Shown here in pieces: positions 9,716 to 18,700 of a stretch of 20,341 nt of DNA. A program made the position numbers and the translations under genes. Position 1 is the first letter of the stretch. Each line of letters opens with the position of its first letter. The notes under the pieces are model-generated. The model was not told the origin of the DNA. It saw only the letters and a list, made by a program, of their open reading frames with translations, and did no database searches. Source of the DNA: Ectocarpus siliculosus (taxonomy: Eukaryota > Sar > Phaeophyceae > Ectocarpales > Ectocarpaceae); assembly GCA_000310025.1 (NCBI GenBank), contig FN648395.1:1-20341 (forward strand), read 5' to 3'.

Positions 9716-12700
9716 TCAACGTTGGCCCTGATACGAACCAAGGTCTATCCAGCCAACGACGGGATACCCTTTGCCTCCCTCCCCGAGCTTCTCCACCCAA
9801 TCGGCGAGGTTCTTTTCCTCCCGGTCCGTCAGACAAGAATAGTCCAAGACACCCTCGATGTCCTCGCTCGCCATCGACATCTTGGCCAGTACTGGAGGCA
9901 CCAACGGATACAATTTGTAGAAAAGCGCCGGGAGAGAGAGAGGGCGGGAGGCGTGTGTTCATGAAAATGATTGCCGGGTTCTCTCGACCATACAAGTACA
10001 ATAGATCTCGAAGGCGGGGAGGGGAGGAGGAGCACTGGAGCATATCTAGACTTGGGTAGCGTGAATTGTTCGTGGCATACAGGCGCCGCCGACCAGACCA
10101 CAAAAAGCAGGGATGGATCCGGGCCCCTGCTAAAACAAGCAAGCGCGGCATTCTCATGATGCCCCTTACCGCGTGAAGCGTCTCTCCCCGCGAGGCACTC
10201 GTACGGGCCGCCCTCCAGGTAGAACTCCGAGCCCCCGAAGGAAACGTCGAACACCTTGTCCTTCACGCCCATATAGATCGGCTGAGCGGCGTAGTTGCTA
10301 AAATACACAGCGTTCGCCGTCGCCTTCGCCTCCTGCTCTGGCGGCAGCGACTCGGCAGGTTGTTCTTCTTGCCGCGCCAACACCGCGGCCTGTTCTCCTG
10401 GTTCTCCCCCTCCCACCTCACGTTCTCCCCCCCCCGCCCCCGCTCCCCGTTCCGTTTCCCCGTGTTCGGACGCCGCGACATCAGCTGGTCGTCCGTCGAA
10501 AGCCCGCAGCTCGGCGCGCGAGAACAAGCGGGGGGGCGGCGGAGCGACCACCCTACCCAAGCTCGGGTAGCCGCGAGCCCTGAACGTGTCCTCCCAGCCT
10601 CTCAACGTCATCTGCTCAAAGCGGCCCAAGCCTTCGAGAGACAGGTCGTCCAAGAGGGTGCTGCTGGATCTGTCACTACGTGACGCACCGTGCGCTACTC
10701 TTCTGGATATGTCGTGACCGGCAAACTCGGAGTATTCTCCTCCCTGTTGGGGGGGGGCGGGGGCGGGGGCGGGGGGGCAACAGAGTTAACTGCCATCCTT
10801 TTTGTCCCAATCGTCAAACAATGTAGAACACCAAACGCCTCAAAAATGGGCAGCAGACAAATTTGCAGGGCTACCTCCCTCGGAGTAGCATTGCTGTTGT
10901 TGTTGCTTCTTGATTCTAGAGATCATCGCCGAAAAAACAAAACCATGGGGGAGTCCAAAATGCCGGACGTTGATCGTTGAGGGGCAACACAACTCTTTCC
11001 CGCAATACGCACGACCCCCCTGGTATCAAACCTTGGACATGAACGAAAGATGGACCTTAGAGCTACTTACGTCGTAGGCCAGTTGTCACTACTGTTGTTG
11101 CTTCCTCTTGCGAAAAGTCACACGCCGAAGATCAATAACCGTGACCGCCGTTGGGACACGAAAATAACACCAACGACTCTCTGGAGCTGATTTGGTACGG
11201 TCAACGAAACATATTTAAGGTCACATTCGGCACCGCACGGCTCCAAACCTTTGCAATACCCCAACAGGACGTGACAGCACCTCCTGCCGGGTACCACTCC
11301 CAAGGCACCTCGTCCATTTTTCGGGAAGACATCTTTGAATCCTAGAACGGTAGAGTACAAAACGACCTTGGCCAAAAATTTCAGGTCGCTGTTTCTTCCC
11401 CTGGCGTCAGGTCTGTTCTGAATGCGGCCTTGCCCCCTTCTCATGCTTTCCCGTTAGCATGGTTCGCCCGTTTCCCCCCATTTTACGTGAAAACACCATA
11501 TCTATGTTCGACGGATTCATTTTAATTTTTCCAACATGGTGCCTACCGTTTCTTAAAGGTGCTATTCAACCCGTGTTCCCGTGGATGCGTCATGCAACGC
11601 TTAAACGACCCATGTCAGGAATACCCAAGTTTGCGCCACATCAGTGCGGACGAACAGACCAGAAAAATGCTGTTGGGCCGTGAACGTCAATGAATATCTT
11701 TCAACGCACCCCTACCCTGGACAACGAGTGACCACGAGGAGCTGCTGCTCGCAGCAACGCTCCTAAAAAACAAAAACAATAAATAGTGGTTGCGGTACAC
11801 CGTCGAACGTGCTACGCGCGAAGCACCGCTGTGCTGTGCTGTGAGAGCACTTGTGCCACACCAAACCCAAAGACTTGGGGCGATTCTTTTTGCAAATCTG
11901 CGGCGAGCGTCCAAGCCCGCAGCAGGAACAGCAATCAAGCACGAGCAGGTCAAAGGAAGCCCACTCTTCCGCGAGATGAAGTTAATTTTCGCTGAGGAAC
12001 AAGAGAAACCAACAGATCTCGAAAAGCATGTTTGTTTATGACGGGAGACTTGGGTGCACACCATGCTGCACGCTTGAGGAACTGAAGCGCCTACATACAA
12101 GGACTGCTGTTTTGTCCGAGCCTCGTCATAGTCCCCATGCCGCGAACAGAAGTAGTCTTGGCGGTCGCGCCCTCTCTAAAATCAGCCAACGATGTGTGCG
12201 CACACCGGCATCACGTGCCTGAAAGCCAACCAAGATTGCGCCCACCCATCGCCGGAGGCGTGCATGCGACCGCAGTAGCAGGCTATGCATCGTCACAAGA
12301 GCCAGCACAACCAGGAGCCCTGGGTTCGAGCACACTGCGTACACCTCGTACCGGATGCTCGAAGCACCGGTCATTGTACACCACGTACAGGTCAGGACTT
12401 AAGGTTAACCCTTTTGAGTCTTCAGGCGTTCTCACTGATCATTGATTGATCATTTGCAAATGCTGGTGTAGTGGCAAGTCGTGGAGTTGCCGCCCTGCAG
12501 CCCTTCGCGCCGTGTATTGGCAAGTCCATAGGTGTGTCTAGATTATTAGCACCCGCGCTAACCGGCTGACCAATGAAGAGACTTCAGTGACAGCGGGTAA
12601 TATCAAGGTCTCGGGAATGGGAATGGGGCCAATCAATGCCAAATCATGAATCTCTCAACGTATGCACATGTCAATGAACGCGTGTGTGCATACATACATA

Positions 12701-14798
12701 CATACATACATATATATATGTTCTTTCGCAGCACCACACATACACTCGCCCGAACGTAGGAAGTCACTGCTGCAAAGAGCAGAGGGCAGCAAAAGGGAGG
12801 GGTATTGCAATCCCTGCCGAAGCCCAGATATCAAGGATATCGTGGTTCCCAACAATTTGAAAATCGTTCCCAAGATCCAGCAGTCATTGTGTCAGCAGCT
12901 ACAACGAACGCTGCAACAACACTACTACTACTGCTGTAGACGAGTAAAACATATCAGCAACACATCCACACTCGTAGCGCCACACATACCACCCTCGCCC
13001 GAACCTAGGAAACCACGAGGTACAGGTGTGTGCTGGTGGATGTGCTTGTTGTTTGAAAAACACAGGAGCTCTAGAGAGCTGGCAGGGCACATTTCGGGGG
13101 GGGACAGAGAACAGAGAAGTACAGAAGTACAAATACCAGCTATGGGTCTTCACTGATCATTTTGCCCTCTCTGGACTGATCATTTACAATATACCGAAAA
13201 TAGACTAGTTGAGGCAGCTAGACGATTGATCATTTCGAAGTCTACACAGCTAACCTGCCCTACTGACCGCAGCGCGACCACCTATCAACCCTTTTACGAC
13301 CCTGTCTGTGGCCACCACCCTGTCGCCGGCTTCTCTCATGGCCTACAGGTGGAGATAGCTGTTGCGTGTGCAGAAGTACACTGGTGTCTTTCTCTGCACT
13401 TCTCTCTCTCCCGCTCGCTCTCGCTCTCATTTTTTTTTTTTGGCGCAAACAAAAAAATCTGACAGTCCAGCCCTAGACCCAAAGGGGGTTAACATCTTTC
13501 AAAAAGTTCCAGCGTTGCGTGCCTTGAATTTTTTTTCTCGTGTCCTGTTCTCGCACACCAACATGCTGAACATAAAAACGAGGTGCTTGTCTGTTACAAG
13601 CACGATGACCACTAGACTGCTGAAGCTAGTCAGCGCTGACTAGTAGTCTGGTTGTCATCGTGCTTCTTTACAGCTGAATAATACAGTCTTGTGGTCATCG
13701 TGCTTCTTTACAGTCTCCACTCACCGGGCCGTAAAGATGTCTCCCCGCAGACGCGTCGTATACCTCCCCCTTCAGCGCGATGTAGATGGGGCGTTGCTTT
13801 ACTGCTCTGGCCTCCCCTCCCCTCATCCTCGGAGCCGAGCATCCCCCGTCAAAAGCATTCAGCTGCCGCACCGTGAAGTTCCGCCTCACCAACTTGGTCG
13901 CCTCCGCGTCTCCACCGTCCAAAGCAGTTTCGCTCCGGCCGCCCGTGTCTGTAAGCGACGAAAACGACGGCGACAAGCCAGCTCCGAACGCCGCCGCCGT
14001 TCCGGGGGCATCGCGACTAGGGGTCGAGCCCCTGTCGGGGAGTGCCGACGACGACGGCGGTGGCTTGAAGCCCTCTCTTCCCTGCCAGCCTCTCTCCCAA
14101 GGCAGCAGAGTAGTCGTGGTGGGTTCGCCGCCACCATGGTCGATCCTTTTTCCAGGCTCCCGAGCCCCCGTTGTTGTCGTCGCGGCCGCCTGGCTTCCTG
14201 GTCCTGCTGCTGTCGCACTGCTGGCGCTTTCACCGCTAAGAGGAAGATGCGATCGTTCTTCGCCGGATGGTGGTGATCGCACACAATGATTTTCCTGCTC
14301 GCCTGTTGCACCGCCGTTGTTGCCATCAGCAAGGACCTCGCTAGTTAGGGAAGCCGCAGCAGCCGCAGGGGCAGGGGCGATAACAGAGACGGCGGCAGCA
14401 GCCGCGGCATCGGCACCAGCGACAGCAGCGGACGAAGCCTCGGGATCGGCTGAAGTGCCAGCTTCAACGCCAGCACCTACCTTCCGCCGAGGAGACCGAA
14501 CACTCAGCGGGCATCTATTCGCTCCGAACAGTCCCGCGGGATGTCGCTGGGACAGCTCGTGCGCCAGCGTAACGGCCCTCGAGGAGCCTTGGTCATGCGA
14601 GGCGAGAAGAGCCTCCATTGTTCCGTCCAAGTCTCCTGCCGCCTCAAGCTCTTCCGCTCGCTCCTCGAGCGCGGCGGCAGTCGAACAACCATGGGTGATG
14701 GTGCTGGTGGTGCCTGTGCTGCTCGTGCGGCGTGACGATAACGACCCCGGTGCCCGAGATGCTTTTCTGATAGGCGAGCCACCACCACCCCCCCATCC

Positions 14799-14829
<31 letters not shown>

Positions 14830-14903
14830 ACGGCCAGAAGCACCATGCCAACCGACAAGACCTCCACCGAAACTACTTCCTCAGAAGCATCATCACTCGT
14901 CAT
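9716..14903 (-). CDS. Membrane protein with two tandem MAPR / cytochrome b5-like domains (gene B)
   Basis: Three exons, 14903-13725, 10743-10170 and 9891-9716 (TGA at 9716), give 642 residues. The start ATG has A at -3. A leucine-rich membrane segment spans about residues 20-37, nine of its Leu coming from a CTG repeat. A short helical stretch (78-119) and a long low-complexity linker follow. MAPR domain 1 covers about 343-460: NFTVRQLNAFDGG, RPIYIALKGEVYDAS, LYGP|GGEYSEFAGHDISR, GYPSLGRVV. Domain 2 covers about 466-631: FSRAELRAFDG, QPIYMGVKDKVFDVS, FYLEGGPYECLAGRDASR|VLAKMSM, GYPVVGWI. Both keep the Tyr equivalent to PGRMC1 Tyr113 (residues 397 and 574). A role in heme, sterol or P450 biology at an internal membrane is inferred from the family. 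Each junction restores an unbroken family motif, which makes the model strong despite a 3-kb intron. Confidence 0.8.
9892..10169 (-). other. Intron 2 of MAPR gene B
   Basis: Donor GTAAGG after CGC G and acceptor GCCTCCAG before TA CTG GCC (phase 1). The split codon is Val, giving the family motif DASRVLAKMS. The intron is 278 bp, with no feature inside. Confidence 0.85.
10749..10777. repeat. G-run array (four G5-G9 blocks separated by single C) at a 3' splice site
   Basis: On the plus strand four runs of 9, 5, 5 and 7 G are separated by single C residues; on the sense strand of gene B this is the polypyrimidine tract just before the AACAG acceptor. The pattern meets the usual G-quadruplex rule on the template-side strand. 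Confidence 0.85.
12689..12719. repeat. (CATA)n-(TA)n microsatellite
   Basis: About six CATA units run into a short TA tract within gene B intron 1. Confidence 0.9.
12731..13012 (+). repeat. Diverged direct repeat pair (12731-12763 and 12977-13012)
   Basis: Two copies of a roughly 35-bp block share CCACACATAC, CTCGCCCGAAC and TAGGAA in the same order, 246 bp apart, with small indels. They lie inside the TGATCATT-bounded segment. Confidence 0.7.
13591..13673. repeat. 83-bp foldback with perfect 18-bp palindromic centre
   Basis: Arms 13591-13621 and 13642-13673 are imperfect inverted copies sharing AAGCACGATGAC / GTCATCGTGCTT. The centre 13626-13643 (CTAGTCAGCGCTGACTAG) is a perfect palindrome. 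The sequence lies about 50 bp inside gene B intron 1 from its donor. Confidence 0.85.
13692..13713 (+). repeat. Extra direct copy of the foldback right arm
   Basis: Twenty bases starting GTCATCGTGC at 13694-13713 repeat 13654-13673 exactly, 40 bp downstream and only about 6 bp from the gene B 5' splice-site hexamer. Confidence 0.9.
14802..14828. repeat. (CAG)9 / (CTG)9 repeat coding part of a membrane helix
   Basis: Nine pure CTG codons on the minus strand encode Leu26-Leu34 in the N-terminal membrane segment of gene B. Confidence 0.95.
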
Positions 14904-15175
14904 GATGACGTGCGGCCCAACACAAAATACAACTCACCCCCCGCCCCCGGCGTTATCTTGGAATTTATGTACAAGGAGAGAAGTTGTTCCCCGTGCCACC
15001 GCCAGGGCAGGGCCGCCTGGGAAGAACACAAATAAGTGCTGATGAATGATGACCGAAGCGGGGAAGCACAGAGAGAACAGAGAATATTGGGGAAACGTCT
15101 TGCTGGGGATGGGCGAAGGGAGATAAAGGGAGAGAAACAACGAAACAAACCGTCTCCTATCTTGGTTCTCCTGTG

Positions 15176-15217
15176 GTTCGGATCATTGTTGGTTCGGACG
15201 GATGTTCGGATTTCGGA
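15176..15217 (+). promoter_or_regulatory. Cluster of four TTCGGA direct repeats
   Basis: GTTCGGA occurs at 15176, 15192 and 15204, and TTCGGA at 15212, in the same orientation with shrinking spacing, in the divergent promoter. Their function is unknown. Confidence 0.5.
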
Positions 15218-15316
15218 TGGTCATGTGACTTGGTACTTGGTACAAGTATGCTCACAGCTCACAGCAGTTCCCGAGCCAACAAACTGCAAGACACCTGCAT
15301 ATGAACTGATACTTGC

Positions 15317-15326
15317 ATGACGTCAT
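15317..15326. promoter_or_regulatory. CRE/ATF-type bZIP site, copy 1 (ATGACGTCAT)
   Basis: Perfect 10-bp palindrome containing TGACGTCA, the classical CREB/ATF binding core. It lies about 400 bp upstream of the mEAK7-like start. Binding is inferred from the consensus. Confidence 0.5.
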
Positions 15327-15334
15327 CGAACCTT

Positions 15335-15347
15335 CATAAAATATTTT
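15335..15347. promoter_or_regulatory. AT-rich TATA-like box between the two CRE-type sites
   Basis: CATAAAATATTTT stands out in a GC-balanced setting midway between the bZIP palindromes. It could be a core promoter element with a leader of about 350 nt for the mEAK7-like gene; this is weak evidence. Confidence 0.25.
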
Positions 15348-15355
15348 TCCAGGAG

Positions 15356-15365
15356 ATGACGTCAT
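15356..15365. promoter_or_regulatory. CRE/ATF-type bZIP site, copy 2 (ATGACGTCAT)
   Basis: A second identical 10-bp palindrome, 39 bp from the first (start to start). Confidence 0.5.
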
Positions 15366-15722
15366 GTCCTCCTCTCTCCGATGTCTCCGAGGCTGCTGTC
15401 TGTCTCTCCTATTTACTACACTCACCACTCACACCTCTACGATAGTCAACCAAAACACACAACGCATACCATACGGGGAGACCTACGACTACCACTGCAG
15501 CGAGAGGGAGAGAAGGACCTCCTAACGAGACCACACGAGGCCTAGTTAGGAGTGTCGCGCCGTCGGCGGCGGCGACAGATCAGCTAGCTTCTCGCACCCA
15601 ACAAACTGCAACTGCTGGTGGAGGATCCAGGTGTTTCTCGCTGGGTTGCCTCCTTCCGATACCCCGCCTCCCCGAAATTCCGTGAAAAAGTAAAAGAGGC
15701 CTGAAGTTCCCGAGTAGCGCAA

Positions 15723-18700
15723 ATGGGCTGCCACGCGAGCAAGCAGGCTAGCCTGAGCGGGGAGATTCGGTCGGAGGAGCTAGCCAAGTGCGCCGCGGTT
15801 TCGGGCGAGGTGCGATGGGTCTGGCTCAGATCACGGTCTCTCTTCAGCTTCGCTGAACTTCGCTCGCTCTTCAAGCAATTCCAAGCAGCTCTGCGAGCGT
15901 CGTCACAGCAGCAGCAGGAGCAGCCTGGTGAACTTCAATACCACGACCTGCTCGGCGCCGCGTCCCAGGCGGCGCCCGTCTGCAGCGTGGAGGCCATCAA
16001 AGGGGGCGGCCGAGCTCCGTCGTACGGCGGCGCGCCGGGCTCGGCGATGAGCAAGGCGCAGTTCCTGTCGCTGTGCGAGTCGAGCGACGCGTTTCGTTTG
16101 TCTGAGGTGGTCGGCGCCTTCGGGTCACGGCTCTTCGATGTCCTCGACGCTAGCGGCGTTGGGTTCCTGGACTTCGAGACCTTCGTGCTCGGGCTAAGCA
16201 AGCTGCTCAAGGTATGTGCATTTATGGCGTGGTGGTGTTTTTCGGTGAAAGTTGTTGGTTCATTTTTTAGCGGGCGGTTGTCCAAGCAATTGTACAGAGA
16301 GATAGATGCACCTGCTGTCCTGAGGCACTCAGTTGTTTTGTAAACTCCACGGGTAAGCATCAGTAGTCATGCAAAAAAACGCCCGCCGGCGCTTTCATCT
16401 ACGTGAAGCAGCAGCAGCAGCAGCAGCAGCGTCCAAAAGGTTGTTGTGTTGTTGTTGCCTCGCGCCTGTGATGACAACCCAAGAAGCTTCCCTTCTAATG
16501 TGACAAGATTGCGACCGGTCTCTTTGAACCGACTGACCGCTGCCGCCTCTTCAAAAGGCACTACACCCGGCATCCTCCCGTGACATCTGTACGCCGACAT
16601 AGCAGCACGGGGCCGTAGCCTTGTGGGTAGATTTGGCGCCTTCTTTCATTCCCTGTGTGGAGTAGGAGTCGAGCGGTCCCCAGGGGCAACAATGCGTTTC
16701 ACCATCCAGTCCTCCCCGTAACATATATGTATGAAGCCGCTGCTCTCCTCGCCTAGAAATCGGCCTGGAAATCACCTTGTATCGATTTTGGATACTTCAT
16801 ACATGGTACATGCAGTCAGCTGCACCAGTATGGACATCAGTAGTGAGCGGAGAACGGAACGTTTTTTTGAGGTGAAGACAACACCAACAACAACAACAAC
16901 GAACCAGCAACGGCGGCAGAGGAGTAGCAGAGAGTATTCTAGGATACAGCAGTAGCAGGACGGTGGGGACGCGACTTTACCTTGCACTTGCTGTTCAACT
17001 TGCAGACAGAATCTCGCTGTATACCATGGAGGAAGGATCGCAGGGGACTCAACACTTCTGTGCCTACACCGCCGCCGTGTACCTACGGGGCTTCCCTCTC
17101 TGTTGCACCCGGCTCGCCTTGTAGTCCTTGGGCGGACATAACATACATAGCCGACCGCCATGTGCCGCGGCGATTTCAGATAGGCCTCCTATCACAGGCG
17201 TGTTACTTCATGTAGTTTTAGCTGGAGGCGGTAGTATACCGCCGCAAGGAGTCGCATAGCAAGGCGCTTCCATCAAGTAGCCCAAAAGGGACACGTGGCC
17301 GAAGGTTATTGAAGGGTCTTACCCAACTTTTTTTATGTATGTATCGCCCCGAAATTGCCGCGAGGACGCGGTGTGTGCTGACGGTGCGACGACCATTGGG
17401 CTATTTACCCCAATACTGTTGAATTTTGTTCCCGGCCGGGTCTTGGCACAAGATTTGGTTGGTTAGAGTATACTATCCAAACCATCCCCCGCACACGAGT
17501 TTGCATCCGTTCGCACCCTGTCGGAAGGAATCGATTGTTTGCCGCCGTTGCAAGTAATGGGTAGGTGTGGTTTTTGTCCCCCACCTGCTACGGCACCAGT
17601 TCTACGTGCGCCTTTCTGTATAACCTTCATGTGTGTCAGGAGCAGCGTTCCCCAGCCCGGACATTCTTCTCTTCTTTATTGTTGTTACCCTGCTGCTTCA
17701 TGTACCTCCGCCCGCCCTTCGATTTTTTCGCGAGAAGGGCGGTCCCTTTTTGTGTATTCATTCACGAGTACACCGCTAATTCGCCGCAGAGTTGACAAAA
17801 TTGTCCGCTCCCACGAGAGAGTGGAACCCAGGGCCTGCTTCCCACGGCCTGCAGATACTACTGGTACCTGGCATGATGCAGGCTTACGAGGTTACCGTGC
17901 GCACTAGACCACCGGTTCGGGACAAACAGCAGTGTAGGGATTTTAAACCGGAGTCTACCTAAAGGGGGAGACGCAGAAAACAGCACCGCCCGCGACCACC
18001 ACAAGACCGCCTCCAGTCCGGCACCCGTCAGTGGCACGAATCATACGCGTATGTATGTTCTTCCTTCCGCGTTTGTGATGGAATGGAATGCATTTTGATG
18101 CCGGTGCCATGCCCAAGCCGGTCCACCCCAGTGGCAGTTGAAGGCTCTGGGCACTGATGAATAAGTGTGTGCTCTTATGTGCGACGGCTAGCACGCACGG
18201 CCCTTGGAGCTTGCCATGGATAGTTCGGGGGTCGGTGCAGCTCCTTCTCCCAGTAGTGCTGAACGGCTTGGTGGAATCTGATGATCTCCATGTCGGAATA
18301 TAGTTGTCGGAACATTCCTCGGGTAGGTGCAGCCCTGCGCAGTAACCCAGCGCCGCGGCTTGCCGCGACCCACCAATCTACCCACCAGCGGTTTCTCGGG
18401 CTATATACTGTCAACTCTGGGGGTGTATCCAGGAATTTTCCACAACCACTGCATTCGATCAAGTCGTAAGCACCCCTCCCCCTCGATCGGTTCGTGTTTC
18501 TGTGTGTCCGTTAGTCTCTCGCCCTGTCTCAAGTGTTTCCTTCGTGTGAATCACCCCCCGACTGGACCTCTTGCCACTGCTGTTACAGTATGTAGGGGTA
18601 TGCGGTATTCATCTTGCCGTGCCAGTGGATGGGTGTGCGGGGCGAGGTTAGGGTGCCGGCGTCCTTTCCTGCCACGTCCTTTCTTCGCCGTTGTTTGCGA

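Larger units (their letters stand above)
12419..13234. mobile_element. Candidate non-autonomous insertion bounded by TGATCATT repeats
   Basis: TGATCATT occurs five times: 12436, 12447, 13154, 13177 and 13227. The first two pairs sit in similar settings: TCTTCA, then CACTGATCATT, then TGATCATTT and an AT-rich tail (12419-12460 and 13147-13190). The enclosed segment has a microsatellite and an internal duplicated block but no transposase. Element ends and target-site duplication could not be fixed, so this is tentative. Confidence 0.3.
10744..13724 (-). other. Intron 1 of MAPR gene B (2981 bp, repeat-bearing)
   Basis: Donor GTGAGT directly after CCG (Pro393); acceptor CCAACAG before GGA GGA GAA TAC. 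Phase 0, the same site as the gene A intron. Inside are an 83-bp foldback next to the donor, a TGATCATT-bounded segment, a CATA/TA microsatellite, a TC-rich stretch followed by a T run (about 13401-13441), and a C-rich polypyrimidine tract at the acceptor. Open frames inside the intron are short and unrecognised; I see no second gene. Confidence 0.75.
14904..15722. promoter_or_regulatory. Divergent promoter region between MAPR gene B and the mEAK7-like gene
   Basis: 819 bp separate two start codons that point away from each other. The region contains two ATGACGTCAT palindromes, four TTCGGA direct repeats, an AT-rich CATAAAATATTTT box between the palindromes, and purine-rich stretches. No gene is seen in it. 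Transcription starts cannot be fixed by eye. Confidence 0.6.

Noticed and set aside
12662-13156. 164-codon plus-strand open frame in gene B intron 1
   Set aside because: It begins in a microsatellite and runs through the diverged repeat pair; composition is repeat-driven.
10744-13724. Possibility that gene B is two separate genes split by the 3-kb intron
   Set aside because: Domain 1 is cut in mid-fold at YGP and completed exactly by GGEYSEFAGHD at the 10743 acceptor, in phase; neither half is a full domain alone.
18175-18462. 95-codon minus-strand open frame in the mEAK7-like intron
   Set aside because: The first codon is TTG, the frame is antisense to an intron, and no family match is evident despite a fairly natural residue mix.
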